Source: Bacteroidota bacterium (GTDB taxonomy: Bacteria; Bacteroidota; Bacteroidia; Flavobacteriales_D; Sanyastnellaceae). From it: a stretch of DNA of 33,672 bases. Numbering within the stretch: the first letter of the stretch is position 1; every line of letters begins with the position of its first letter. Of the stretch, positions 19,360-30,331 are shown in pieces. Location: the NCBI GenBank assembly GCA_016868835.1, contig VGFR01000010.1:1-33672 (forward strand). The letters run 5' to 3'. The notes under the pieces were generated by a model. It saw only the letters and a program-made list of their open reading frames with translations, had not been told where the DNA came from and did not search any database. The position numbers were made by a program, and so were the translations under genes.

Positions 19360-20706
19360 CTATTTCAAATTCCAATTAAAACGGTACGTACAATTTTTGT
19401 ATTCTTCTGCTATGAACGAATAGTTTTTCTTCAAAGCTTTCTGCACCCAAGTGTCTGTGACGCGTTGCTTTTCAAGCGCATCTGTCTTGGCTTGGAACAA
19501 CTCATAATCTTGCTCCATATTGGCTCTGTGAGCAGGAATACGCGCATCTATTTTAAAAATAACGTAGGCATCTTTACCGTTGGGCTGCTTCATTACCATA
19601 GGTTCTGAGAATTCCCCGACTTGTAATTTTGAGAGAGCCAAATTCAATTCTGGAGTTAGGCTAGATACGTCATGACGCGAACCTCCAGACTGCATGTTCA
19701 TGACCTTACCGAAAGCATTCTTCGTGTCTTCATCCGTACTGAACCGAGATGCCGCAGCAGAAAAAGAAATTTCATTGCTTTTCAAATTTTGATAAATGGT
19801 ATCCATTTGCAATCCGCACTTGTCGAAATCAGCATCGGAAATTTTAGGCGACATTAAGATGTGACAAGACCTATAAAACTCACCTCTTTTCTCTACTGTT
19901 TTAACAAAATGGTATCCGTATACCGATTTAAACACAGGTGAATAGTCATTCTCTGAAGTGGTGAAAACGGCAGATTCATATTCAGGAACGAAGGAACCCT
20001 TGCGCAACATGTCATAACATCCGCCTTTGTATTTAGACCCCGGATCTTCACTCCAGCGTCTGGCTTGAATGGTCATACTTGTTCTACCTGCAACAATATC
20101 TGCTCGAATACTGTCTAAGAAGTGAATAATTCGCTGATTCTCTTTCTCTGGAATCATGGGAGCTATCACTATTTGAGAATATTGAATTTGCTCACCAATC
20201 AATGGCAGTGAATCCACAGGTAGCGTATTCACATACTTCAAAACCATGGAAGGTGTAATTTGTACATTCTTCGCAATTTCTTCTTGTTTCTTTTGAACCA
20301 ATATTTGGTCTTTAATTAAATCGAAGAAATCAATTTTCAGCTCCGCAACAGATTTCCCGTAATATGACTCAAATGCTTCCACCGAACCGAACATCTCCAA
20401 GAAATAACTGATTCTTCTTTCTACTTGACTGTTTACCTCGCCGTCGGTTACTTCTACACTATCTAATTTCGCTTGGTGCAGCAACAACTTCTGATACATC
20501 AAATCTTCAAACAAGGAGCATTCACGTTGTCTTGGAAAATTTGACTTTCCCTGTGAAATTTCATATTTGGCGTTTTCAAGTTCTGAAAGCAGAATGATTT
20601 CATTTCCCACACCACCAATTATTTTATCAATGGTAATCCCTGGCTTTGGCTGTGCGTGCAGCCCAACAGAGACCAACAGTGATAAAAACAAAATCATTCT
20701 AATCAT
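19360..20706 (-). CDS. peptidylprolyl isomerase, SurA-like parvulin
   Basis: Signal peptide; SurA-N-like region; rotamase blocks ARRWSEDPGSKYKGGCYDML...YGYHFVKTVEKRG and FSTDEDTKNAFGKV. Confidence 0.88.
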   Translation of the reverse strand: MIRMILFLSLLVSVGLHAQPKPGITIDKIIGGVGNEIILLSELENAKYEISQGKSNFPRQRECSLFEDLMYQKLLLHQAKLDSVEVTDGEVNSQVERRISYFLEMFGSVEAFESYYGKSVAELKIDFFDLIKDQILVQKKQEEIAKNVQITPSMVLKYVNTLPVDSLPLIGEQIQYSQIVIAPMIPEKENQRIIHFLDSIRADIVAGRTSMTIQARRWSEDPGSKYKGGCYDMLRKGSFVPEYESAVFTTSENDYSPVFKSVYGYHFVKTVEKRGEFYRSCHILMSPKISDADFDKCGLQMDTIYQNLKSNEISFSAAASRFSTDEDTKNAFGKVMNMQSGGSRHDVSSLTPELNLALSKLQVGEFSEPMVMKQPNGKDAYVIFKIDARIPAHRANMEQDYELFQAKTDALEKQRVTDTWVQKALKKNYSFIAEEYKNCTYRFNWNLK

Positions 20707-20760
20707 ATACTTCGAACTTAAAGACTTCTGTAACGGATAAAGAACAGAATTTTTACTTTT

Positions 20761-22704
20761 TTATTTGGTCAATTGGTACAACACGTCTTCATGTATTTTG
20801 AAGGTGTGTGTATTGCGTAATTCTTTAATCCATTGTTCATCCAGAAGATTCTGATATTGCGTGGTTACCAATCCTCTAGCCTCTGATAATTTTTTAGGAG
20901 AACGTCCTAAAATTTCTTGTATGTCCACCACCACAACCTGACCATTCATTTCTATGTTTTCACTTAAACCTTCGGTCCAACGAATTTTTCCCAATACCTC
21001 GCGGTCTTCAACACTGAAAAGGCCGCCTTCGGTTTGCAGATTCAATTGAGTACCTTGATTCAATTCAGCTGCGGCTTCAGAAGGAGACTTGCCTGCAATT
21101 AACATTTTACGTAGAGCATTCGCTATGTCTTTGTTGGCACAGGTGTAAACCACAACTTGCGCGCGATCTGGCCACATGAAACTCGCTTTGTTTTTTTCGA
21201 AAAACTCATTCAATCCCGTGGTGTCCTTCACTGCTTTGGTCCATACCTTTTCATCTGTCAACTCAAACAATAATATACCCTCCTTGTATTCTTTCATAAG
21301 CAGGCGGAATGCGGGATACTTCTCTTCCAATTTACCATTCTCGAAAGTCATAAGCGCGTTCTCAGCAAATAATTTCGCTTCTGCCTTCACATAATCTTCC
21401 GGATTCAAATTGGTACTAGCACCTGTGCGATTCACCATTGTGGCGTAGAAATCACCAACAGAAGTAGATTTTCCATTGAGAACAAATAGTGGTTTTTTCA
21501 ATAAGCTAGCTTTCGCCTTCAACTTACCCACGTATACACTGCTATCTGCTTTTGATGCAAGTTTGATTGCATATTTTTCGTTGTAAACGAATCCGTATTC
21601 CTTTCCAATTTTCTTTAAAAAAGAGGCTCTTGTTTGATCGGCACGTGTGTCTTTGGAAACCTTGGTTTTAATTTCCTTTTCTACTGCAGTGTATGCAGGA
21701 ACAGGCTTATACCCTGTTCGCTTTACAATGTGCCAGCCGTATGTGGTTTTAAACGGCTTCGAAATTTCTTTATCTGCTTTCAATCCAAAGGCAGCCTCTT
21801 CAAATTCAGAAACCATTTTGTTGGTTCCAAACCAAGGAAGTTCACCGCCTTTGTTTTTAGTTGTTACATCATCACTATACAAAGAGCAAAGCTCTTCGAA
21901 AGTTTGTTTTCCTTCCAAGGCCTTTTGATAGATTTCATTGATTTTAATTTCGGCCATATCCTTATCTCCTTCTTTTTGCGGCTTTACCATAATGTGAGAA
22001 ACGTGAATTTCGCCGCGTGCAGGTCTTCTTCCTGTCACTTGAATAATGTGATAACCATATTTGGTACGAATAGGCATTGACATTTCACCCACCTTGGTAT
22101 CATAGGCTCCTTTTTCAAACGGATAAACCATTTGAAAGGCCGTGAAATAACCCAAATCACCAAAATTTTTCTTTACAGAAGGGTCTGTGCTGTATTTCAC
22201 CGCTACGTCTGCAAATTTTTCTCCAGCAAGTATTTTCTTTCTTGCTTCCATGGCTTTATTCCATGCTTTCAAGGTATCTGCAGCTAATGCCTCTGGCTTG
22301 CACTCAATTAAAATGTGGCTAGCGCGAACTTCTTCTTGCATGTGCGCATAGGCCTCCTTCATAAGTTCATCGAGTTTTGATTGATCGGTCATGTATGGAC
22401 GAGCAAGCTGTGCGCGATAACCATTCAATTCATACTTGAATTTGGAAACTGTATCAAGACCCGCGTCTTTGGCAGCATGCACCTTCAGTTTGAAATTGAT
22501 GAACATTTGCATGTAGTCATCGAGTGCTTGCTTGGTTATAACAGTATCCTTTTTGTTCTTAGAGAAAATATTCTCAAATTCTTCTAGGGTTACTTCTTCC
22601 TTGTCAATGGTTAGTACCACTGCTTGCTTGTTTGGCTGTGCCCAAGCCAACGCCGAAATTGAAATTGCCAACAGGCATAAAACAATTTTCTTCATACTCT
22701 TCAA
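20761..22704 (-). CDS. peptidylprolyl isomerase, PpiC/SurA-type with two parvulin domains
   Basis: Signal peptide; EVRASHILIECKPEA...YSTDPSVKKNFGDLGYFTAFQMVYPFEKGAYDTKVGEMSMPIRTKYGYHIIQVTGRRPARGEIHVSHIMVKPQ and YSDDVTTKNKGGELPWFGT...YGWHIVKRTGYKP. Confidence 0.92.
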   Translation of the reverse strand: MKSMKKIVLCLLAISISALAWAQPNKQAVVLTIDKEEVTLEEFENIFSKNKKDTVITKQALDDYMQMFINFKLKVHAAKDAGLDTVSKFKYELNGYRAQLARPYMTDQSKLDELMKEAYAHMQEEVRASHILIECKPEALAADTLKAWNKAMEARKKILAGEKFADVAVKYSTDPSVKKNFGDLGYFTAFQMVYPFEKGAYDTKVGEMSMPIRTKYGYHIIQVTGRRPARGEIHVSHIMVKPQKEGDKDMAEIKINEIYQKALEGKQTFEELCSLYSDDVTTKNKGGELPWFGTNKMVSEFEEAAFGLKADKEISKPFKTTYGWHIVKRTGYKPVPAYTAVEKEIKTKVSKDTRADQTRASFLKKIGKEYGFVYNEKYAIKLASKADSSVYVGKLKAKASLLKKPLFVLNGKSTSVGDFYATMVNRTGASTNLNPEDYVKAEAKLFAENALMTFENGKLEEKYPAFRLLMKEYKEGILLFELTDEKVWTKAVKDTTGLNEFFEKNKASFMWPDRAQVVVYTCANKDIANALRKMLIAGKSPSEAAAELNQGTQLNLQTEGGLFSVEDREVLGKIRWTEGLSENIEMNGQVVVVDIQEILGRSPKKLSEARGLVTTQYQNLLDEQWIKELRNTHTFKIHEDVLYQLTK

Positions 22705-22712
22705 ATTTGATA

Positions 22713-24188
22713 TTATTTAAAACTATAATTTGGTGCTTCTCTTGTAATTACAACATCATGCGGATGACTTTCTTTGATACCCGCGTTAGTGATGCGGACG
22801 AACTTTGCCTTTTGCAAATCTGAAATGGTACGTGCACCGCAGTAACCCATTCCTGCTCGAAGGCCGCCTATGATTTGATGCATTACTTCCATTACAGAAC
22901 CCTTGAACGGCACACGTCCTGAAATTCCTTCAGGTACCAATTTCTTAATGTCGTCTTCAGCGTCTTGAAAATATCTGTCCTTCGAACCGTGTTGCATTGC
23001 CTCTAAAGAACCCATTCCACGGTACGATTTAAATTTCCTTCCCTCATAAATGATAGTCTCACCTGGCGACTCTTCCGTACCTGCAAGCATAGAACCAATC
23101 ATAATGGTTGAACCACCTCCCGCCAATGCTTTGGAGATATCACCGGTAAAGCGAATTCCACCATCGGCAATAACTGGAACACCCGTTCCTTGTAGTGCCT
23201 CAGCAACATTCATTACTGCTGATAATTGAGGAACACCCACACCGGCAATGATGCGTGTTGTACAGATTGAACCCGGTCCAATACCCACTTTTACCGCATC
23301 GGCTCCAGCCTCTACCAATGCCAAGGCGGCTTCAGCAGTGGCTATATTTCCTACTACTACGTCTATGTTCTGACCAAACTTTTCCTTAACTTTTTTCAAT
23401 GTATCTAAAACTCCTTTGGAGTGTCCGTGAGCAGTATCAATGATAACTGCATCAACACCCGCTTTCACCAAAGCTTCAACACGCTCCATGGTATCCATTG
23501 TAACGCCCACTGCAGCGGCACAACGTAAACGTCCCAAACCGTCTTTACACGCATGAGGATAGCGTTTCAATTTAATAATGTCTTTGTATGTGATTAGTCC
23601 TAGAAGCTTTCCATCAGGAGCAACAACAGGCAACTTCTCAATTTTCTTCTCTTGAAGTATGGCTTCTGCGGCAACCAAATCTTTGGGTTTATCTGTAGTA
23701 ACCAAATTTTGGGAAGTCATTACATCCAAAATAGCTTTGGAATAATCTTTTTCAAAGCGCAGGTCGCGGTTGGTCACAATTCCTTTCAGAATTCCGTTTC
23801 CATCAACAACAGGAATACCTCCAATTTTATGTTCAGCCATGATACCCAAAGCATCGCCTACGTTTGCGGACTCTAAGAGGGTAATGGGGTCTTGAATCAT
23901 ACCGCTTTCACTGCGTTTCACTTTTCGAACTTCAGCAGCTTGAGTAGTAATACTCATGTTTTTATGAATGACAGCAATACCCCCAGCTCTCGCCATTGCA
24001 ATAGCCATTGAACTCTCTGAAACTGTATCCATAGCGGCAGCCACAACGGGTGTATTCAGTATAATATTTTTCGAAAATGAAGATGCAATAGAGACCTCTC
24101 TTGGAAGGACCTCTGAATAAGCTGGAACCAGCAACACATCGTCATATGTTAAACCTTCACCAATAATTTTTGAATTTGGGTTGGACAT
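22713..24188 (-). CDS. guaB: inosine-5'-monophosphate dehydrogenase
   Basis: [23 protein letters not shown] domains, [41 protein letters not shown]. Start chosen at [12 protein letters not shown] (24188) rather than the track start 24218. Confidence 0.97.
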   Translation of the reverse strand: MSNPNSKIIGEGLTYDDVLLVPAYSEVLPREVSIASSFSKNIILNTPVVAAAMDTVSESSMAIAMARAGGIAVIHKNMSITTQAAEVRKVKRSESGMIQDPITLLESANVGDALGIMAEHKIGGIPVVDGNGILKGIVTNRDLRFEKDYSKAILDVMTSQNLVTTDKPKDLVAAEAILQEKKIEKLPVVAPDGKLLGLITYKDIIKLKRYPHACKDGLGRLRCAAAVGVTMDTMERVEALVKAGVDAVIIDTAHGHSKGVLDTLKKVKEKFGQNIDVVVGNIATAEAALALVEAGADAVKVGIGPGSICTTRIIAGVGVPQLSAVMNVAEALQGTGVPVIADGGIRFTGDISKALAGGGSTIMIGSMLAGTEESPGETIIYEGRKFKSYRGMGSLEAMQHGSKDRYFQDAEDDIKKLVPEGISGRVPFKGSVMEVMHQIIGGLRAGMGYCGARTISDLQKAKFVRITNAGIKESHPHDVVITREAPNYSFK

Positions 24189-24257
24189 GGCCTTGAATTT
24201 TCGTGTAAATTCAGGCAAATGTACAAAAAAATAAGGGTGAACGCTGTTTCAAATCAA

Positions 24258-25187
24258 TTATAAACTGTCGAGTAAACTTGTCAAATTGGGATCTGAAATT
24301 TCGGACATGACCACCATCACGGTCGTGTTCGCATTCACTGTTAATTCTTGGTAGAAATGGAATAAATTTCCACTTGTATTCACAGCAATTGCAATCACTT
24401 TCACCAGAGCGCCTGCTGGTATTCCTGCAATAACCCCATTGCTTGATTGAAGAACCGTATTTGTGCCTGGTAGATAGGCAAAGAACATAACATTGGTTAA
24501 ATCATCTTCCTCAGAATCAAATGTTATGCTCTGAACACTACTTGTGGTAACGCTTCGATCAGCATTGATCCATCCCAATTTCTCTATTAATGTGGAATAT
24601 CCAATGGTGTCTACATTGAACACAGGACTTTGATTTTGGGTAATGCCAAAAACGCCTAAATCTGTGGTCCAATCTACCACATCGCCGTTTTCAATTCCGT
24701 AAAACACATTCATGTAATTTGGTGTTGGTGCTGCATTGGGCATACTTACCTGAAACGCGCACGGTTGAGAAAGCAAAAGTTCTTGCCCATCCTTTTCAGC
24801 TCTCAAGCGTATTTCACCCGCCGTTTCCAGTGGCATTCCTGCAGACACTGTGGGCATTCTATAGTAGATCATATCCTTGGGCGTATATAGCTCAACCAAT
24901 TTTACTAAAAATGGATAGGTTACAGCGCCACCACCGGGCAACTCAAGACAATCAATACTTCCCCAAATGGTGGTTCCTTGATTTCCCACAATTGGACCGG
25001 GTCCAGCTGAATCGATTACGAATATTTGTTCGTCTTGTTTTTTTGAATCTAGATATGCATTTGGAGATTCATACGTATTCAAATCACGTTCTATGCGATC
25101 GCGAGAACATGAAGAGAAAAGAAGAGAAAGACCAATAACCAACGTGGTCAACGTTCCCGAAAATAAATGTGATTTCGTGTTAGTCAT
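24258..25187 (-). CDS. predicted lipoprotein of unknown function
   Basis: MTNTKSHLFSGTLTTLVIGLSLLFSSCSRDR: signal peptide plus lipobox-like FSSC. Start at 25187 overlaps the stop of the upstream outer-membrane-like gene. Confidence 0.7.
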   Translation of the reverse strand: MTNTKSHLFSGTLTTLVIGLSLLFSSCSRDRIERDLNTYESPNAYLDSKKQDEQIFVIDSAGPGPIVGNQGTTIWGSIDCLELPGGGAVTYPFLVKLVELYTPKDMIYYRMPTVSAGMPLETAGEIRLRAEKDGQELLLSQPCAFQVSMPNAAPTPNYMNVFYGIENGDVVDWTTDLGVFGITQNQSPVFNVDTIGYSTLIEKLGWINADRSVTTSSVQSITFDSEEDDLTNVMFFAYLPGTNTVLQSSNGVIAGIPAGALVKVIAIAVNTSGNLFHFYQELTVNANTTVMVVMSEISDPNLTSLLDSL

Positions 25188-25677
25188 ATGCTGCGCATTT
25201 TTGTTTTTTTGGTGTGAAAGCATTTTTGTTGAACAAAAGTCCAATGTGAATGGAAGCTTCGCGATGCTTGGTATTGTATCTCCACTCAGCAAATGATTTT
25301 ACATTCCTTCCAACACGAATACCTACCCCCACTTCTCCATTCCAATTATTGGGTTGTGCATCTTTCATATAAGAATCCTCGAAATTGATCCATCGGTTAA
25401 AACCAACTTGTCCCAATGCATAGGATTGAAATTTTCCGATTTTTACCACTCTATATTGCAGTGCAACCCCGAGGGTCCATTCATGAACTTTATTGAATGG
25501 AAGAAAATAAGCCAACTGAGGACTAATTTGAATTTGTTTTTGTTCTCTGAATAGCGCTCGAGCACCCAAACCCACACTTTCTGTTTGAAAGTTATAAATA
25601 CCAGAGAAACCACCCGACAATTGGGCTGTTGATTTCAAGGCAATAAAAATCACAAATATGAAAAGATATTTCTGCAT
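25180..25677 (-). CDS. predicted outer-membrane beta-barrel-like protein
   Basis: Signal peptide MQKYLFIFVIFIALKSTAQ and alternating beta-strand pattern (AQLSGGFSGIYNFQTESVGLGARALF...GEVGVGIRVGRNVKSFAEWRYNTKHREASIHIGLLFN). Confidence 0.65.
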   Translation of the reverse strand: MQKYLFIFVIFIALKSTAQLSGGFSGIYNFQTESVGLGARALFREQKQIQISPQLAYFLPFNKVHEWTLGVALQYRVVKIGKFQSYALGQVGFNRWINFEDSYMKDAQPNNWNGEVGVGIRVGRNVKSFAEWRYNTKHREASIHIGLLFNKNAFTPKKQKCAAYD

Positions 25678-25727
25678 AGGTGGACTGAATAGCTCAGAAC
25701 GAAGGTAAGTTTAAAATTATTGCCAAT

Positions 25728-25758
25728 GACAAGGGCGGTTTATAAAACCGCCCTTGTC
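25728..25758 (-). terminator. strong hairpin downstream of gdhA, likely terminator
   Basis: Perfect 14-bp stem GACAAGGGCGGTTT-ATA-AAACCGCCCTTGTC just past the gdhA stop. The U-tract is weak. Confidence 0.65.
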
Positions 25759-25778
25759 TGTTGTGATATAACAATAAA

Positions 25779-27215
<1,437 letters not shown>

Positions 27216-27244
27216 TTACTTTGCGGGTTGGAATTTTTTACATT

Positions 27245-28585
27245 ATGTGGGCATCGATTGCAGCCTTTATTTTACGAAATCGTGTATTACTCGGAGTAAT
27301 TACACTTCTGCTTACTGCATGGATGGGTTGGGAAGCTCGAAAAGTTCGCATGAGTTACAAATTCAGCGGGGTGCTTCCTCAAGATGATTCAACCTATGTT
27401 CAGTACCAAAGGTTCATTAAACAGTTCTCAGAAGATGGGAACGTGGTGGTGGTTGGATTAGACGACTCGGAAATTTGGGAACTTCAAAATTTCAAGGCTT
27501 GGAAAGATTTAGGTGATGAATTGAAGCAAATTACGGTTCCGGTAGATACCCTTATTAACGGCCAACTTCAATCCATACAAAAAAATGTTGTTGATTCTGT
27601 TTTTTCGGTTGCGCATTGCTACGAGATGTATGCTGACACCACAGAACAAAAATTCAAATTCAGAAAAATAGGTTCGGGCACACCTGGTTCACAGCTAGAA
27701 TTAGATAGCTTACATGAGCGAATTACCTCGCTTCCATTCTACGACGGGTTATTATACAAGTCGAAATCTGAAGCTACGCTCATGATGGTTTTTGTGAATG
27801 CGCAACTTTTTAATTCAGAAAACAGGGGGAATGCGGTTGAGCAAATTGTAGAGAAGACCAATTCATTTACCAATCACACTCGAATAGATACATACGTTAG
27901 CGGACTTCCCTTCATTCGCACGCAGATGACCACCAAAGTCAAAGCGGAGTTGAAATTCTTTACTCTTTTGTCTTTGTTGGTAAGTGCGGTCTTACTCTTT
28001 ATCTTTTTCCGAAGCATTCGTGCAGTATTGGTTTGCATGTTAATCATAGGAATTGGCGTAGTGGTATCTATGGGAACCATTGCCATGTTTGATTATCCAA
28101 TTACTATGCTCATGGGGTTAATTCCTCCATTAATGATTGTTATTGGGGTACCTAATTGCATTTACTTACTGACCAAATACCATCAAGAATTCATTCGTCA
28201 TGGCAATAAGATGCGTGCCATGTCTCGCGTTATTCAAAAAGTGGGTGAAGCGGCCTTCATGATTAACGCAACAACTGCAGTAGGATTTGCGACTTTCATT
28301 TTTGTAGAAAGTGATTTATTAAAACAATTCGGGGTCATTTCAGCATTGAATGCTTATGTTTTTCATTTCGTTGATAGCCTTCCCCATTTTGTTCTCCTTT
28401 ACAGCTGCGCCGAAGGCCCGACATTTAAAGCATTTAGACATGCGTTGGTTGTATGCCTTTTTAGAGAAACTTGTTCGTGCCATTACCAAAAACCGAAGTG
28501 TCATTTACATTATTACCACAGTGATCACTGTAGTTTCTATGTATGCCATGACCATGGTAAAAACAACTGGGAACATTGTAGATGA
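27245..28585 (+). CDS. MMPL/RND family transporter, N-terminal fragment (frameshifted)
   Basis: MWASIAAFILRNRVLLGVITLLLTAWMGWEARKVRMSYKFSGVLPQDDSTYVQYQRF...PPLMIVIGVPNCIYLLTKYHQEF is SSD/RND-like. Family-like sense is lost after GVISALN near 28352 (AYVFHFVDSLPHFVLLYSCAEGPTF). Confidence 0.8.
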   Translation: MWASIAAFILRNRVLLGVITLLLTAWMGWEARKVRMSYKFSGVLPQDDSTYVQYQRFIKQFSEDGNVVVVGLDDSEIWELQNFKAWKDLGDELKQITVPVDTLINGQLQSIQKNVVDSVFSVAHCYEMYADTTEQKFKFRKIGSGTPGSQLELDSLHERITSLPFYDGLLYKSKSEATLMMVFVNAQLFNSENRGNAVEQIVEKTNSFTNHTRIDTYVSGLPFIRTQMTTKVKAELKFFTLLSLLVSAVLLFIFFRSIRAVLVCMLIIGIGVVVSMGTIAMFDYPITMLMGLIPPLMIVIGVPNCIYLLTKYHQEFIRHGNKMRAMSRVIQKVGEAAFMINATTAVGFATFIFVESDLLKQFGVISALNAYVFHFVDSLPHFVLLYSCAEGPTFKAFRHALVVCLFRETCSCHYQKPKCHLHYYHSDHCSFYVCHDHGKNNWEHCR

Positions 28586-29756
28586 CTTACCCGATAGCGA
28601 TCGCGTAATTACAGATTTGCGATGGTTTGAAAAAAGGTTCGATGGCGTTATGCCCTTTGAAATCATGATTGAGGCGAAACATGGTAAGATTTCGCATCCG
28701 AAGACCATTGCTCGTATAGATAGTTTGCAAAGTGTGTTAGATACCTTACCGAGAGTGTCAACACGGTTATCGCGTTCACTATCCATTGCAGATGCAATGA
28801 AATTTGGAAGACAAGCTTATTTTGAAGCGAAGCTAGGCGGAGACGCTTCAGATTACAAGCTCATTCGAGGGGGTGAACGCATGGAGATTGGTCCTTATTT
28901 CGAATCTTCCGACAGCAGTGCAAAAGGGAATGGAAATTCAAAATACTTGAATTCATTTATTGATGATTCATTGAAAAAAACCCGAATTACAGCGCAAGTT
29001 GCGGATATTGGTACATTGGCTATGGATAGTTTATTGAGTGATTTGCAACCCCACGTGAATCGCTTGTTTCCCGATAGTCTTTACCGCGTTACCATGACTG
29101 GAACGAGCATTGTATTTTTGAAGGGGACCACTTATTTGGTAGACAATTTATTTAGTAGTTTGTTGTTCGCAATTGGCGTAATTTGTTTGTTGATGGCGAT
29201 CATGTTCCGTAGCATTCGTATGGTTATTATATCACTTGTTCCGAATGTTATTCCTCAACTGATTACGGCCGGATTTATGGGTTTATTCAACATACCCTTG
29301 AAACCATCAACCATACTTGTATTCAGCATTGCATTTGGGATTACGGTAGACAATACCATTCACTTTTTAGCGAAATATAGGCAAGAATTGCGTGGTCAGG
29401 GTTGGAACATTAAACAAGCGGTGTTATTGGCAGTGAAAGATACAGGGGCGAGTATATTGTTTACGAGCATTGTCTTATTCTTCGGCTTCGGTATGTTTGT
29501 ATTCTCTGAGTTTGAGGGAACGCGTGCGTTGGGAATATTAACTTCGCTGACATTATTCACGGCCATGCTTACGAACTTGGTTGTACTGCCGGCCATGTTA
29601 TTGAGTTTGGATCATTACGTGAGCACGAAAGCATTTGCAGAGCCCTTTGTTCAGGTCATTCATGAAGAGGATGATTTGTCATACGAAGACTGGCAAATGA
29701 AGCGAATAGACCCAACAATGACAGCTGGGTTTCACGAAGATGAGCACGAAGATTAA
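28350..29756 (+). CDS. MMPL/RND family transporter, C-terminal fragment (frameshifted)
   Basis: MFFISLIAFPILFSFTAAPKARHLKHLD...TGNIVDDLPDSDRVITDLRWFEKRFDGVMPFEIMIEAKHG...VFSIAFGITVDNTIHFLAKYRQEL. Direct continuation of the previous ORF in another frame. Confidence 0.8.
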   Translation: MLMFFISLIAFPILFSFTAAPKARHLKHLDMRWLYAFLEKLVRAITKNRSVIYIITTVITVVSMYAMTMVKTTGNIVDDLPDSDRVITDLRWFEKRFDGVMPFEIMIEAKHGKISHPKTIARIDSLQSVLDTLPRVSTRLSRSLSIADAMKFGRQAYFEAKLGGDASDYKLIRGGERMEIGPYFESSDSSAKGNGNSKYLNSFIDDSLKKTRITAQVADIGTLAMDSLLSDLQPHVNRLFPDSLYRVTMTGTSIVFLKGTTYLVDNLFSSLLFAIGVICLLMAIMFRSIRMVIISLVPNVIPQLITAGFMGLFNIPLKPSTILVFSIAFGITVDNTIHFLAKYRQELRGQGWNIKQAVLLAVKDTGASILFTSIVLFFGFGMFVFSEFEGTRALGILTSLTLFTAMLTNLVVLPAMLLSLDHYVSTKAFAEPFVQVIHEEDDLSYEDWQMKRIDPTMTAGFHEDEHED

Positions 29757-30331
29757 GCTTCTTGTTTTACCTCGTTGATTGATTTCTCAAGTTCATTGAG
29801 TTCAGCTACAACCTCATTTGTTGCAACTTCATCATATCCTCTCAGTCTTTCAATAATGAGACGAATGCGAGACACCCCTGCTTGAAGTTTTCCTTTGGTT
29901 TTTTGCCATGAACTTGCACCACCATTTTGAGTTAGCCCGCGTGTATTGAGTTCGTACCTATCAATGGCGTTGAGAATACAAACGCGCAGGTCGTTTTCGT
30001 TCCAAGGTTTTGCAACATAACGGTACACTTGTCCTCTATTAATAGCATCAATGACTGCTTCAATATCTGCATAACCTGTAACTAATATTCGCACGGCTTG
30101 TGGAAAATCTGCCAGGGTGAGTTCGAAAAATTCCACTCCACTTAGCTCTGGCATTTTTTGATCGCTCAGAATTACTGGAACCTCGTTGCTATTGAGATAT
30201 GCTACGGCTTCTTGGGGCGACGTTGTTGTGAACACATCGAATTCTCTGCGGAACAGAGCTTTGAATGCAATTAGATTATGTTCTTCGTCATCAAGATATA
30301 AGATTTTTATTTTGTCTGAAAGGTTATCCAT
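29753..30331 (-). CDS. response regulator receiver protein without recognised output domain
   Basis: KILYLDDEEHNLIAFKALFRREFDVFTTTSPQEAVAYLNSNEVPVILSDQKMPELSGVEFFELTLADFPQAVRILVTGYADIEAVIDAINRGQVYRYVAKPW is an RpfG-type receiver. The C-terminus is short and helical, with no HTH, HD-GYP or GGDEF. Confidence 0.92.
   Translation of the reverse strand: MDNLSDKIKILYLDDEEHNLIAFKALFRREFDVFTTTSPQEAVAYLNSNEVPVILSDQKMPELSGVEFFELTLADFPQAVRILVTGYADIEAVIDAINRGQVYRYVAKPWNENDLRVCILNAIDRYELNTRGLTQNGGASSWQKTKGKLQAGVSRIRLIIERLRGYDEVATNEVVAELNELEKSINEVKQEA

Noticed and set aside
21634-22080. 148-aa plus-strand ORF opposite the PPIase gene
   Set aside because: Antisense to clear parvulin domains; no recognisable family and no upstream ribosome-binding context.
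24719-25138. 139-aa plus-strand ORF opposite the lipoprotein gene
   Set aside because: Antisense; the minus-strand ORF has a convincing signal peptide and lipobox-like FSSC.
25728-25758. Perfect inverted repeat as a mobile-element end or regulatory operator
   Set aside because: Location immediately after the gdhA stop, with a 3-nt loop and GC-rich stem, is best explained by a transcription terminator. No second copy was seen in the window.
28350-29756. Second RND ORF as an independent gene starting at 28350
   Set aside because: The first residues continue the upstream transporter and overlap it by >230 bp in a different frame. A frameshift of a single gene is simpler.
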